This document shows, one piece after another, positions 11,695 to 24,088 of a stretch of DNA of 64,000 nucleotides (its first letter is position 1; the number at the start of each line of letters is the position of its first letter). This stretch comes from Rostratula benghalensis (lineage: Eukaryota; Chordata; Aves; Charadriiformes; Rostratulidae), in contig VXAI01000163.1 in NCBI GenBank assembly GCA_013399305.1, forward strand, positions 1,552,782 through 1,616,781, written 5' to 3'. The position numbers and the translations under genes are program-made. The notes beneath the pieces were generated by a model, which saw nothing but the letters and a program-made list of their open reading frames with translations, had not been told where the DNA came from and did no database searches.

Positions 11695-14116
11695 AGGAGG
11701 TGACACTATGATCATCTCCCCCACTCCCCCTCACCCTTCATGCTGAAAAATTAAGCCCCTAGTTTTGATTTGATAAAAAGTTTCCCAAGGGGGGGGGAAA
11801 AAATCTACAAGTTTCCTTAAGAATTTGTTTTTCACTCGGATCTTCCTTATTGCATCTCATATTCTGAGATATTTTAAGTGTTTCATAATGATTAACCATA
11901 ACATTGTGTTTTGTCTAATAATTTGCTTTCAGTAAGTAAAATACCTACTTTCTTCGTCATTTACCACAAGGGTAATGAGGTTGTTAAATGTTTTGCTATG
12001 ACTATAATGCAAATAACATATCAAAGAGATTAATTTCTTATCTGGTACTGCTTGTTGGACAAGGCAGGCAGAAAAAGCAACACACAAAATGTTCCAGTAA
12101 CACAACAAAATATACAGATTATCCAGAAACCTTTCCTGCTACAGAATTCCTACTTTAAGTAGTCATTCATCCTTTAAGGAGCTCTAACATCTGATACAAG
12201 CATTCTCGAGGAATCACTGCATTTCTGTTTAAGATACAGCCTTTTACAAAATACACGATGTAGCTTTTTTTCAGGAAATACACATTGATAAAAAGCCAAA
12301 GCACCGTGAAAGATATTAAAAATAAATAAAGAAAATCAGATGCAGGAGATAAGTACTTACCAGTGTTACTGACCTCTTTCCATCCTACTGCCATGGAATA
12401 AGACTAAGCAAATGCAACCCAGCCTGTGAGCCAGAATGAACAGCTTCTAATTTTCACTTCAACCTCGAAATCAAGAGTACTGAATAGAGAAAGGTGACGG
12501 ATGTGCTGTTTTATATTATGATGAAATGAAAGCTCTTAGCACAGATCTGAGTAGAACTGCTTTTTTTTATACTACATTAGCCTGCTAATTTGAGGAAAGT
12601 GAAAGGCTTTGTTTTACTGTCTTTTATCTGTTCTCTTTGCTACCCCCACAATTTAATTTGCATTTAAAATTATTCTTATGTCTCCACTGCACTCCAAGGT
12701 ATGGAGCATTTTCTAATCACGATGAATGTTCAGTGTGGTTTTTGTGCAATGCCACTTTTATTCTGAGCCAGAAACATGGTGAGTAATTATAATTGCCAGC
12801 TATTTTCTAGAATGAAATACAGAGTGGTTGTCTGATACAGTTTCTGATTTTTCCTCCATTTAGCTGTACATTGCAACAAACTACTCAGTCAAAGCACCAG
12901 TAAAAACATAAATCAAATAGCACAGTGTCATGGCATGATAGCTTAAACATGCATATCCACAGACCATGAAAACATAATATGTTTCTATTGAGATCTTTTC
13001 AATTATAATGTGCCTTTCCTGAGTTTGAAAGTGGACTTGTATGGCTAATAACCTGAAATTTAGGACGGTTAGCTCTTGGTGTCTTCCAGTTCATCTAGTT
13101 TAGCATTATGGGAGCTGCACATGGTCTGGAATCCTGATGAGACCAAGCACTAGGAACTAACAAGGGCCACGTTATTAAGTTGCATGGACATCCCTCACAA
13201 GAGGGTCAGGACCCTGCTTCTTCCAGCAGGTCTTAATGTAGTTCCCAAATGTCTGGTTTTGGAAGCAGATGAGAAATTGAAGAAGGTAGTGACAAAGTGA
13301 TCCTTTGATAAATTTAGACTCAGAAGTTCTGACCAAGAGAAATGTCAGGAAGCAATTTGGCTTAGTCATTCCACATTTTCAGATATTCTGATCCAAAGAT
13401 CAGCTATAAATGCCCTCTGAAATCCATTGCTACCAGGCGTTACTGGTGCTCAAAACTGTGGGTTCAGAAATGTTAGAATTTATTTTCAGTGCCAGAAAAC
13501 TCAATATCAAGTAGCACAGGATTGTTCTGACTTTTAAGAAGAAACCCAAGAATATAAATAAACCCTCAGAGTACAGGAGGTTTTTGGTACAGATTAGAAA
13601 GTAAGAATCCACGTGAGCAGATTACTCCATGGGTTTCCACTCTTAAGATTTCTTACATAGTTCTTCAAAGCAACCAGACAGTATCAGAGATAAGGGTGAG
13701 CTATATGAACTCAAGGTAGAATCTGGCATGGCTGTTCCTACACTGTCATCCCACTAAATATGGTTGGATTGAGTAGGTGTCTCACAGAGCCACTGTAGTG
13801 GTGGATCTGGCTTGTGCAAACTGTGTTCCCATTTTCAGAGGTGTGACAAACATTTTCATTCCTAAACACAAATTAAAGCAAAAACAAACAGCAAGAACTC
13901 TTCAAGCTGCCTTCTTTGCATGTTGGAGAGCCTTCGTTTGCCATGATGACAACTGAACAACAGGTCCCTCCAAGCTGTCCTCAGAGAGTTACCGGATCAC
14001 TAACTTACAGACCACAGGCAAATTGTCTGTTTAGCTCAGCTCACTTTCTTCAACAGAAAACCAGGAATAAAAAAAAGAAGAAAGGCTGGCAACACAGACA
14101 CACAGAAGGAAGAATG
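11695..14116. other. Unique non-coding sequence
   Basis: A G9 run lies at 11789-11797. Frames are at most 78 codons, and those at 12167-12394 and 13430-13612 (both minus) are hydrophobic only because the strand is T-rich. No repeat family or exon is recognised. Confidence 0.65.
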
Positions 14117-14181
14117 TATCCTTCACTCCCTACAAGGGGAAGAATGGAAGACAGGAAAGCACTATCCTTCACTCCCTACAA
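14117..14181 (+). repeat. Exact 19-bp direct repeat, 46-base period
   Basis: TATCCTTCACTCCCTACAA occurs at 14117-14135 and again, identical, at 14163-14181. GAAGAATG-like words precede and follow the first copy. Chance recurrence of a 19-mer this close is very unlikely. A 14-bp perfect palindrome, TTGCTTGCAAGCAA, follows at 14196-14209. The pair lies inside an unrecognised 134-codon frame (13916-14320). A recent local duplication is the simplest explanation. Confidence 0.85.
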
Positions 14182-14209
14182 AGATAATATCCTGCTTGCT
14201 TGCAAGCAA

Positions 14210-17200
14210 CGTGGAATACTTTGGTTTTTTTCTAAGGGCACTGGATCTCCCAGTCAGGAGGAGGCTGAAAAAAATACAACTGTGCATGATGGAGAATGTT
14301 TTATAGCACCTGTCCTTTAGCCTTTGCTATGTCCTTTAGATCCTCTTTGCCATCACCCTTTCAAGCTGCATTGTCATCTTCCACCCTGACAGGCAAACAT
14401 AGTCATTGGGATCACTAGCAGCCCCTCTATTGACTATTGCGAGATCATCCATCTTGATACCTTCATCCATCTCAGGGATTTACAGTTCACTTTAAATTAT
14501 AGTGCAGCAGTTCTGACAGCTGCTAAGAGCTCTCTCTGACTAGGGGGTACTTAGCAACAAGAAAGATAACAGTGCCTTTATATTTACATGCTTCTATGGC
14601 ATTCATCACCATGAGGGAAATCCTTCCCTGCCTGGTTACGAAGTCTAGGGTGGTAGTGTGGGCTGAGATTTGACCCACAGTCCAGAGAGATGTCTAACCT
14701 CAGAAAGGGAAAATCATTACCTCCAGTTCAGTTGAAAAGCCTGTGTGTCTAGAAAAACTTTCAGGTTAAACAGATTTGTTTTCAGGTAAGTATGATCCCC
14801 AAATCAGGCTTCACAAATCCTTGGGGCTCACTCTGAAAGTTCTGCACAGCTTTTGTGCTAACACACTGTGTGCTGAGATGTGCACTATGACTTGGTTCCC
14901 ACAGAAGAGCAGAGCACCTTAGGGAGCAGGAGAGGGAAGGACAGCAATAGGCAGAACCAGAAACTGTACTCTCCGGCTCTCTGAACACTTTCCTGTGCTC
15001 TATTGAGCCCTGAAGCCAAACTTGCAAAACCTCTGCTATTGACTGGTTATCTTATCAGCACAGTTCTCCATTCAGGATAACGAGTGCAATGGTTTTGTTG
15101 ACAGACACGGAGGACTAGACTGAGACTGAGCTCTTTGTGAACTAGACCATAAAACCAACCAACCGAACTCTGCTAAAGAAATACTTGGGAAAAACCTGTT
15201 ACACCTTGGAAAAAATGTGAAGCCACTATTCCTCATCATGAGCTTAAGTAACCCACTGCATCACATTTGACTTTTTCCTAAATTAAAAAAAGAAAAATCA
15301 AACAACAACAAAAAAACTTTCTAGAGGAAAGTAATTGAACACTTGGCATTTAAAAGGAGTGAGTAGCCTTCTGGTTCTCTAACAGTCAGATACATGTAGG
15401 CATAGGGCTGGGGTTTTTTTCCTACCCTGAGCTCTCTATTGAGAACATAACTGTTACTGTAATGACTCAGAGCCTTGGAAAAAAAAAAGTCTGCTGCTGA
15501 CAAACACTAATATTAACCTGAAAGAAAGTGGGAGAGAGAATGTAATGTGTGACTGAAGAAGTGTAGGCAAGGTGATTATTACAGAGAGTTGTTTCCTGAG
15601 GGATACATTCAGAATAAAGGAAGAATATAAAAGTTTAAGCCCCTAAGCTATGAAGAATGGGGGTTTTTGAAATTATAATTATGAGTTTGTGCTTAGATAT
15701 ATTAAAAAGAGAGAATTGCTAACAAAATTAAGACACAAATATGTTCTCTTCTATTTCTTATTTGTAATGCAAGACAAATATTATGATGCACACAACATGC
15801 AATGAAACATAAAAATATTCAAATGAGAGTTACAGATGCTTTACAGTTATAGAGACTAACATTGATGCTTTCAGAAATTTCCACAAATTTTGTACAACTC
15901 CATCTTGGGGTCCTCAGGCTGAAATCACTTAGAGATTTTAAGAGAGTTGCCCAGAAGAAGAGGCACTCCCAGTATAGAGGTATTTATTTTTAATGCTTCT
16001 GCCATAAAATTATCAATATCTAGAAACAATGAAGAGAACATAAAGGTCTCTTGAAATCAGTGGAAAGTTTGGTTCGGGCTTTCATTGCATCAGGGTCACG
16101 TTCTTGTTATTTAGCTCTAAAGCAAGAACTGCGTAGATTCCAACGCAGAAGAGATGAGCTGTAAAAGAGGCATCTCCAGCATCCTGTGTCGTGAACGAGA
16201 AGTTCAAGAACTTGCTAGCTGGGAAAAATCTTAGAAGTGCTGTCATGGAGAACAAAGGTTAGCTATCCTGCATAGAAAAAGTTATTCTAAGATGATATAT
16301 GGCAGTTTGATACGCCTTCACTTGAGGGAGGAGAAGTTGAAGTCATAATTATATGATAAACATATTAGAGAAGAGAAATTTTGGGAGAGCACATATGTTA
16401 AAGCCTTATCCTTCCATCCTCGTACAGGCAGAAGTTCTCCTGCATTAATAGACCTTTGTCATCCTTCTCAATTACATGACCAGTTTATTATTTTTTTCTA
16501 CAACAAATTATGCAGGAATGGAAGAGGAACTTTTCCTAATTCATTACTACGGGTGACTTGGTGGAAGCAGAGAAATACAGAGCTATCTGTGGCAGGGGAA
16601 GTGGATGAAACTAGTAGAAGACATCTTTTGGGTAAACCTTCCTCCACTGCCCCACCAGAACACAGCAGTCATGGAGGTATCCCTTTTGGCTTCTACTTTC
16701 AGATTCAAAGGAGCATCTGGGAACAATGACAGGCAACAAAATCATCCATCCTCTGTGCCTTCCTGGGACTGAGCAGTCACTAGATTTTTGGGCTATCCCA
16801 CACACAAAGGACAGTACAACTGGCCAAAGATGTAATAGTCAATGCCTTTAATTTGCACTAACACAGCTACCAGTGATCTCAGACTTAATCTTCATTGAAA
16901 GAAAGGGAAAAATCAGAACAGGGAAACTGGAAACAAATGTCATGCTTACAGTCTCCTGATGGCCTTTGATAAGCTACACTGGTAATGGCTCATTCCTAAA
17001 TCTGGGTTCAGAGGGTTGCTGGTTTAAATGAGGTAAACAATTTTGAAGTAACTGAACAGCTGTACATAAATACAGTAACTTGATTACATTTGATAAAAAT
17101 CTAGGAATTGCAGCTTGGTTAGAACAAAATTAACTGACTTTATGTAAGGCAGAGACATAACTATGGAGCATTAATGAAGTTACAAGGTGTAGTCCTCAAA

Positions 17201-18816
17201 TAAGATGGTGAGACTTAATATTCATGGGGCACCACGTGTACATAGATAAATAATGCATATGAATGCCTGTCTGAATAATTTACATAGAAATCAATTGCCT
17301 TTCCTTTTCTACACTGTGCTATTCTCTAAAAACTGCATCAACTTATAATACAGTTTGCAGAAGTGTTTGGCCTGTTTTTTATGATTAACTTCCCTACAAG
17401 AAGGACCAACAACAAGAGCTTCAGAAAAAACATCCACCTATCTTACGTTTCCTACCCTGTGCTGCTGTTGGACCACTGAGGAGCTACATCATTTGCAGGG
17501 GGGAATATTCATAGGACTTGTGATGAAACAGTTGAATGTAGTTAACAAAAATCACCCTGGTACCTCAGGTATTCCTGGACATGCATCACTGTACCTTACT
17601 ACTTGAGTTATTCCAAAGTTTGCTCTTACCTTTAACTTAGTTCAAACAAAGTCTTTTTTACATGCACAAGTTGGATATTTTGTGCATTTCAAATATATAA
17701 ACATATGTAAGTGCATGCTGCTGTGCTTTCCGTACTTTATCAAAGTATTTGATCCTGCATAATGCAGGTTTATGCAATGTCAAAAATGATGAGGAAGATA
17801 ACAAGCCAGAAGAACTTAATCCTGTCTTAATGATAGCAAGACTGTAGAGCTGTCAAGTAACTTTGCCTGGCAGCAAAAGTATGGCCTGGAAGAGAAATAC
17901 ATATTGCAGCTACATGCTCCATTAGCATGATGGGGACTACACTCCTCAGACATGCCTGCTTTCTGCCCACATCCTCCTCTTTTTTTCACCATATATTTTG
18001 GGCTCAGGAGAGTACTTCAAACCCTTCATTTTGCTTGTGATTCAAAGAATTTCTGCTTGCCTTTGAGCAAAACGGACTAACACCAAATTTGCATTCCACC
18101 ATGGAACAGCTAATGCAGATCCTCTCCTCTCATTTCTTCAGCTTGACAGAAGATCAGGTCTTTTAACACCACCAGCCAGGATATAGTTCCTGAAACATGG
18201 ATTGCTCTTATTTTCAGTCAACCCCATTAAGAAGAAAAATAATGCACTTATTCTGTTACCCAAGTTCCACTAATTATTAGAGACACTACAATCGCATTAG
18301 TGAGGTGTATCCCCATGAACTGTCAGAACAGCACGTACAGGCAAACTGCAAATAATTGCCCTGACAAATGACATTTCACAGTCTATGGGTGGTCTTCTCA
18401 AAAAAAAAACATTTAATGTTTTCTCCGTGCCTCCCAGGCTGATAAGTAATTTCAATAAAACAGAGTCTTTGGGAGAAAGAAGAAGAAAAGGCACTTGTAG
18501 CACAGCCTAGAAATTAAATTTTTAAAACGAAATTTGATTTCACGGGTATTTGTTTAAAAACTTACTAAAAATCAGTGGAAAGTCCAGTGAATTTACATTA
18601 GACTCAGTAAGTATGGTGCCTCAGTTTCATTCTTTATAGGGCAGATCCTTCTATTGTTGACTACCTTCAGAAACACTGAAAGTTGTAACAGTAAGCCTCC
18701 TGGTTAACTCCTGTTTATGTATTGTTTAGTAGTCATTTCTGAGCCATTTATGGTTTTAGCTAGCAAGACAAGTGTTCCTTGTGTAACACATAACACCCAC
18801 ACATTTCCAAGGACCT
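14210..18816. other. Unique non-coding sequence
   Basis: No gene is recognised in 4.6 kb. The longest frames are about 80 codons (14782-15027, minus). A-rich low-complexity sequence occurs near 15281-15317. GTACTTAGCAAC at 14547-14558 shares ACTTAGCAAC with the X-box at 11682 but lacks a good left half site. A short word at 18618-18630 resembles the CTCAGTTTC core of MIR but is too short to call. Confidence 0.6.
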
Positions 18817-19213
18817 GAATCATAGGATGGTCTAGGCCAGAAGGGACCTCTGGGGTCATCTAGTCCGACCTCCCTGCAGTCAGCAGGGACACCCCCAACT
18901 AGACCAGGTTGCCCTGGGCCTTGTTGAACCTCACCTTGAATATCTCCAGGGAAGGGGCCTCAACCACCTCCCTGGGAAACCTGTTCCAGTACTCCACCAC
19001 CCTCACAGTAGAGAACCTATTCCTAATATCCAGTCTAAATCTGCTCTTCTCCAGCTTGAAGCCATTGCCCCTCGTCCTGTCCCTGCAGACCTTTGTAAAC
19101 AGACTCTCCCCAGCCTTCCTGTAAGCCCCCTTCAGGTACTGGAAGGCTCCTATTAGGTGTCCCCAGAGCCTCCTCTTCTCCAGGCTGCACAACCCCAGCT
19201 GCCATCCCACTCC
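18817..19213 (-). mobile_element. CR1 LINE, 5'-truncated, 3' end at left
   Basis: The minus strand carries the last part of a CR1 non-LTR retrotransposon: the C-terminal end of ORF2, its stop codon near 18899 and a short 3' UTR. Read on the plus strand, the left end begins GAATCATAGGATGG and continues through AGAAGGGACCTC and CATCTAGTCC. This is the reverse complement of the conserved CR1 3' end. Extensive 5' truncation, to about 0.4 kb here, is the normal fate of CR1 copies. No target-site duplication is seen. Confidence 0.93.
18899..19210 (-). pseudogene. CR1 ORF2 C-terminal fragment (reverse transcriptase polyprotein remnant)
   Basis: About 103 codons are open without a stop and end at what appears to be the natural ORF2 terminator. 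The residues include the family landmarks [55 protein letters not shown] and a closing GNLV. This is the domain downstream of the polymerase core. The endonuclease and polymerase domains are absent. The apparent start methionine is simply the first ATG inside the truncated copy, so this is not a functional gene. An unbroken frame suggests a younger insertion than the other CR1 copies here. Confidence 0.9.
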
Positions 19214-20720
19214 TGGTCAGACTTGGTATGATTGATAGTTTTAACGTCGGATGGCTTTAGGCTTAGGCCACACGCCGAGACACATGACTCTCACCTCTTA
19301 GCTTTTTGATGCGATCACGTGGGAGCTCATGGCATAACTATAAACCCAGGGCTTGCTTTCTGTTCATTTCCAATATTCAAGCCAAGTAAATGGTTAAAGG
19401 GAACAAACAGAAAATCCTGGTCTGACAACCAGGTCTCACAGTTCTGTTGTAAGTGGGGTGTGCACGGCAGTAATTACAGGACTTGGTTTTCCTTGGGTTC
19501 CTACTTCAGCAGAATTACAGATACTGCTCAGGAGGAGGGGCTGCAGTGATAGCTCCCGTGTTGCACAACAGAAGAAAATGTGAAGCTCAGAGCAGCTCTG
19601 GAATTACAGCCCTGAAGCTACAAATATGCATGTTTTGTAGAGGTCAGCATCTCTTCAGAGAGGCGAAGGTGATGCCTGGTCTGTTCCTATGGTCCCACTG
19701 CGGGTTTTTTGAGAAATACGACTTTAATATTTCCCCCTCCCCTATAAAAGACTCCCAAGGTAATAATAACAATAAAAAAACCCCTCCCCCCCCAATGTTT
19801 TCTTTTTAAACACATCAAGCATCAGAAAAGCTGTCATTTCAGACCAACTTCTGCCCATCCCTATGGCAACTAATGGAAGCATTTAATACTATATATACAA
19901 AATGTAATTTGCTCCCCCGCCATCTCTAGTTATACTCTTCTTTTTATGCTAAAATTGCTCCATGACGCCTACAATGTTTGGAAAATGCTTCTGAAATGAC
20001 ATGCATCAGAGGTTCAACGTCACTGACAAAAGCTCAAGTGACCAATTAAAAAATACTGATTTTGAAAAGGCAGTTGAGGAAATTAGCAAAGGCCAAAAAT
20101 AGCTCATCTGAATGGTCATATTTGTAGTCTTGGAATAGCCAGTATTGAAACTAACAATGCCTTCAGAAAAGAAAGGGGGAGAGAAGAAATCAGATACTGA
20201 TGATTAAGCCAGCAGGAGTGATGGTATTTCACATCCTTGCAGGCTGCAATCGGTGGTCTGTCATGGAAAGAACTTTAAAAGCTGTGAAGCAGTCTTGGGA
20301 AATCCTTCCTCTGTCTAGCCCCTTATGGTTTTAGAAGTTACTTAAAGTCAGTTTGAACTCAAGACTTAAAATATTAAAAGTAATAGAAAGATGAAAGTAA
20401 TTGGATTTTTTTTAATCTCCTTTTCAGAAGGGAGAGATACAGATTGTCCATGCTTACAGCTCTGTGTTATGAAGCTTCTGTAACAGAGAACACACAGTTA
20501 CTATTTGGCTGTCCATATCACCTGCTTTGCTGTTCTCTATTCCTTGCACCTTTTATCTTTTTGCATTATTAAATACAAACGTACTAGGAAATTACTTCTT
20601 TCTGTTACTCCCTTTGAAGTGGTCAAACATGCACAAAAAGTAGCTCAGTTTCATTATGTCAGGCCTAAAGAAATATATGAAGATATTTTTCTAGTATGTA
20701 AACATATACATCCGGATGTC
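19214..20720. other. Unique non-coding sequence
   Basis: A C-rich tract (CCCCTCCCCCCCC) lies at 19781-19793 after an A-rich stretch. Two overlapping frames at 19319-19809 carry no recognisable domain. Confidence 0.65.
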
Positions 20721-20749
20721 TTTTTTATATATATACACATATAAAAAAA
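20721..20749. repeat. AT hairpin of low complexity
   Basis: TTTTTTATAT runs into ATATACACAT and ATAAAAAA, so the two ends are complementary. It is an A/T-rich cruciform-prone simple repeat. Confidence 0.7.
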
Positions 20750-22533
20750 CCTCAACAAACAAATGAGACAAGGAAAAAGAGCGCTATTGTGTGATAACAC
20801 ACCACCTTTGTCATTGTTATAACAATAACAGAAACTCCCAGGTTGTCAGAACATCTCCCAGGTGTTTCCAGTAGAGAGTTCAACTCTGAAAGAACTCCAC
20901 TTTACAGAGTGGCTCGTCCATTGCCTGAATTCTTATATTCTTTATTAGAATATGGGGCTCTGCAAACAGAAGGTCTTGTGACAATCACCAGTCTGCAAAG
21001 ATAGGTATTGCCTACAAGCTAGGCTGTGTAGCTTTATGCTACTAGGCTTAGAGAAAACATGAAGAGTTATGCAGAATTTTGTGCCTCTTAGAGGTGGACA
21101 GCACAGACAAGAAAGATAGAAATACCAACTAACTTAGGAGAATGTGTTTTGTTTACAGTATTTCTTTTGGGGTGTACAAAGGAACCTCAGTTTATGCGGT
21201 GGAGTTAAGTGAGCACAGTGTCATTACAGTGGTGGCTGAAGCCAGGCAGTGCCAGCTGCTTCCTCTAAACCATTTTTCTTGCATCTTCCTTGTGCTAGTC
21301 CTCTACAGGCATAGAGCACTGGCAAATGCCTACAGCCTCCTAAAATGCTGCCGTGAGATGAAGGTCTAACCTCTCCAGCAAAGGAACCAGAGGAAACTAA
21401 AGAGAACTGACCATGCTTTTGCAAGGTCTGTCCCTGAAATACTATCTATCTGGAGCTACAAGTGGTGGATAGATGGAAATATCAACCTGACAAAAAGGAG
21501 TAGGACAAAGTATAGAGAAAGAGGGAGACAACTGCTGCATGGAGTGAATATTGCAGTGTGCTATAAAACAGCTGTCTGTAACCCTGCGGTACGGGGTATT
21601 TCACGTATTTCTTTTTTGGCCTGTATTTTTGGGTTGTGTAGGTACAGGAGTAAAAGCAGCTGTGTAATACACACAGGCAAAGCCAGTCTCTATTTAAATC
21701 AGATCCTAAACAGAAATTCACTGAGGCAACAATTTGGTACTCAAGATGTTTTAGTATTAGGACAAAAAGGGCTTCTGCCAGTAAGCCATGTAAGAAATAC
21801 TCTTTGCCACAGAGTTCTGTTACCAATTTCCCAAAAAATCATCCAACACCAGATTTTTCATCAGGGCTGGACCAGGGGGACAGCTGGTGCTCAAACTGGG
21901 CTGCCACCCATCCTCTTGCTCCAGGTTCTCATCCCTGAGGGGGCACTTCATCTGGGAAGTTATTCTCCCTGGGCTCTGGATGTAGTCAGCTGCTAACAAA
22001 GACCAATTACCCCAGAGATTACTTCAGAGTAACCCTGCCTTGCTTCCCTCACTGCTTTTATGAAGAGCCTGCAAAAATGAGTGCTCTGTGAGAATCCTCC
22101 TTTTCCCCCTTCAAGCCCCAAGGGACTCTTCATTTGTTCCTGTGGTGCCTTCACACCCGTGGTGCACAGGGAGGCTTCAGTGGGTCTTGTAACAAATGAG
22201 GAGGAGTTCCGTGGCTGTAGAAATAGGGGAGAATGTGCTGCACTTGGTTTAGCTTGAAAATGGGATATGGTGTATGAGTAAATTAAACTGTCCCTAGCCA
22301 AAGGAATGAGTTGGACAGTATTTATAGCGGCTCTCTCTATTGTACACGACAGGCTCCTTTAGTCAAATGCTGGCACTACTGAAATCAGCCCGTGTTTTAT
22401 ATCCATCTTCTGCAAGCCCACACTTTGACCCCATGTGAACAGTGCACATTGGGAAACATTAACATTTTTCAGTTTTGTGAACTTTCACTACTAGGCTGCA
22501 ATTTTCCTCTCAATGCCTGGAGCCTATGAAAAG
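20750..22533. other. Unique non-coding sequence
   Basis: Frames of 150 codons (21544-21996, plus) and 114 codons (21482-21826, minus) occupy the same DNA on opposite strands. Neither resembles a known family. No transcript signal is recognised. Confidence 0.6.
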
Positions 22534-22553
22534 AAAAAAAAAAAAAAAAAAAA
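22534..22553. repeat. A20 homopolymer
   Basis: This is a run of 20 A directly after AAG and before GCAATTTGC. No retroposon body is recognised on its left. Confidence 0.85.
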
Positions 22554-22777
22554 GCAATTTGCTAGAAACAATTGTAAAAGCCTGAGGAGGTGAGGAGTGG
22601 AACACACAAATAGTTTGTGTTTAATAAGAGAGAGATGTAGTGTGCTCTCCAGGAAAAGGATTATCGAAGAAGGAAAAAGTCTTTGAAGGCAGTACTTAAT
22701 ACAGAGTTGCAGTCTAAATGACAAAGAGCATAGTGGGATAGATCAATAAAAGGACAGCAAACAACAACAAAAGCACA

Positions 22778-23035
22778 GATTCACAGAAATACAAGGCAGA
22801 AGGGGACCTCGAGAAATTATCTAATCCCTGCGCACTGAGGCAAAATTAAGTTCACCAAGCTATTCTTCACTGACTTTTCTCTAACCTACACACTAAAACC
22901 TCCACTGAAAGACAGCACCACCTCCCTGGTAGGCCTTTCTAGTGTTACAATACCCTTAGGGTTATAATTTCTTTTCTTAAAATCTCCCAATTTCTCTGCT
23001 TCAAATTGAACTCTCCCTCCTTTTCTTATAGTGCA
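22778..23035 (-). mobile_element. Old CR1 LINE fragment (CR1-L/X-like)
   Basis: The plus strand reads GATTCACAGAAATACAAGG, GAAGGGGACCTCGAGA, CTAATCCCTGCGC, CTGAGGCAAAA and ACCTCCCTGGTAGG, then AATTTCTCTGCTTC. This follows the reverse complement of the 3' region of older amniote CR1 subfamilies. The order and spacing of these blocks match the family, with many substitutions and small indels. The matching protein frame is fully broken. It is older than the copies at 18.8 and 54.7 kb. Confidence 0.8.
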
Positions 23036-24063
23036 TATTATGAATAATTGAGCAAGATGGTATAACTAGAATGTCTTACGTAGAAATAATATATTCAGTT
23101 ACTTTGCCGATGGGAGAATTACAGTCCTCTGTAGGTGACTAGAAAGCCACCACGATATTCTGGTATGTGAGAACCTTTGAAGAACACAGTTGACCATTTT
23201 CTTTTTAATGAACAATGCACTTGAGGTGCTCAAAATATGTGTCTAGCCCCTCAATCACTCTGCTCTTCAAGCCCTGTCTGCCTTCCGCAAAGGTTCTTTT
23301 ACTAAGTTCTTTTACCTCAAAAAGGATGATGTTTACCTAATTTATTTAATAATACATTGGACTTCCCAATTTTCTGGAAAACCATGACAGAGCCAAATAT
23401 TATCATTACTGGTAAAGAAAAAGCCTATTTTTCATCACTATTCCAATAACATGTCCCTTCATCTCATATCCACAACTTCTTTACTCCTACAACTCATATG
23501 TATTTCTGTAATAAATAAATTCCTGTCATCTAGTCCCAGACTTCTCTCCATCGCCTGTCTCTGAGGACTTCTGTCACTACCACTTTGATTTATTCCTTTA
23601 AGTCACATTCACCAACTGGATTTGGACTAGGGCAATGGTGAGTCTGAGACTGAGCAGCACATTCTAAAGGGAGAAGATAGAAGGGCTCCAACGTGACAGA
23701 CAATTACAATGGAAAGACCCTCCCCTTCTACCCCCTCAAAAAAGAATTTATTCAAGGGTAACCAGGGTGATGCATATTCAGGTTGGTTTGGCTAATACAT
23801 ACTCTGAGCAGCTTAAAAGTTAAACTTGTCAAGCAAAGAACAGAGTGGCTTGAGCTCACCCCTTGCAAAGCAGAAGCAAATGCTGCTGCTCCCTAGAGTG
23901 GCAGCCACAAGCCCCATGGGTCCTAAGGTGTTTTCTGCCATAGAAGGTGGACTTGTGTCTCTGATGCCACTGGGGAAAATGGAGGGGCTGGGGCAGCAAA
24001 TGCTGGTTCTGGGAAGGACTGAAACTCCCCAGCAATAGCTGTTTGGCAAAGCAAACAACTGAA
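23036..24063. other. Unique non-coding sequence
   Basis: Three frames of 70 to 111 codons overlap at 23813-24191 on both strands (the longest is 23856-24191, minus). None is recognised. The left part is plain AT-rich sequence. Confidence 0.65.
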
Positions 24064-24088
24064 ACAGAGCTCTGGCTCAGAGCTCTGT
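24064..24088. repeat. 25-bp perfect dyad, CAGAGCTCTG twice
   Basis: ACAGAGCTCTG (24064-24074) is followed after GCT by its exact reverse complement CAGAGCTCTGT (24078-24088). The inner 10-mer CAGAGCTCTG is itself palindromic, so it is also a direct repeat. No bound factor is recognised. Confidence 0.8.

Noticed and set aside
18614..18650. GTGCCTCAGTTTC, as in the MIR core
   Set aside because: Only about 13 bases agree, and neither flank continues the MIR sequence.
21544..21996. 150-codon plus-strand frame
   Set aside because: A minus frame of 114 codons occupies the same DNA, no domain is recognised, and the length is within chance for 64 kb.
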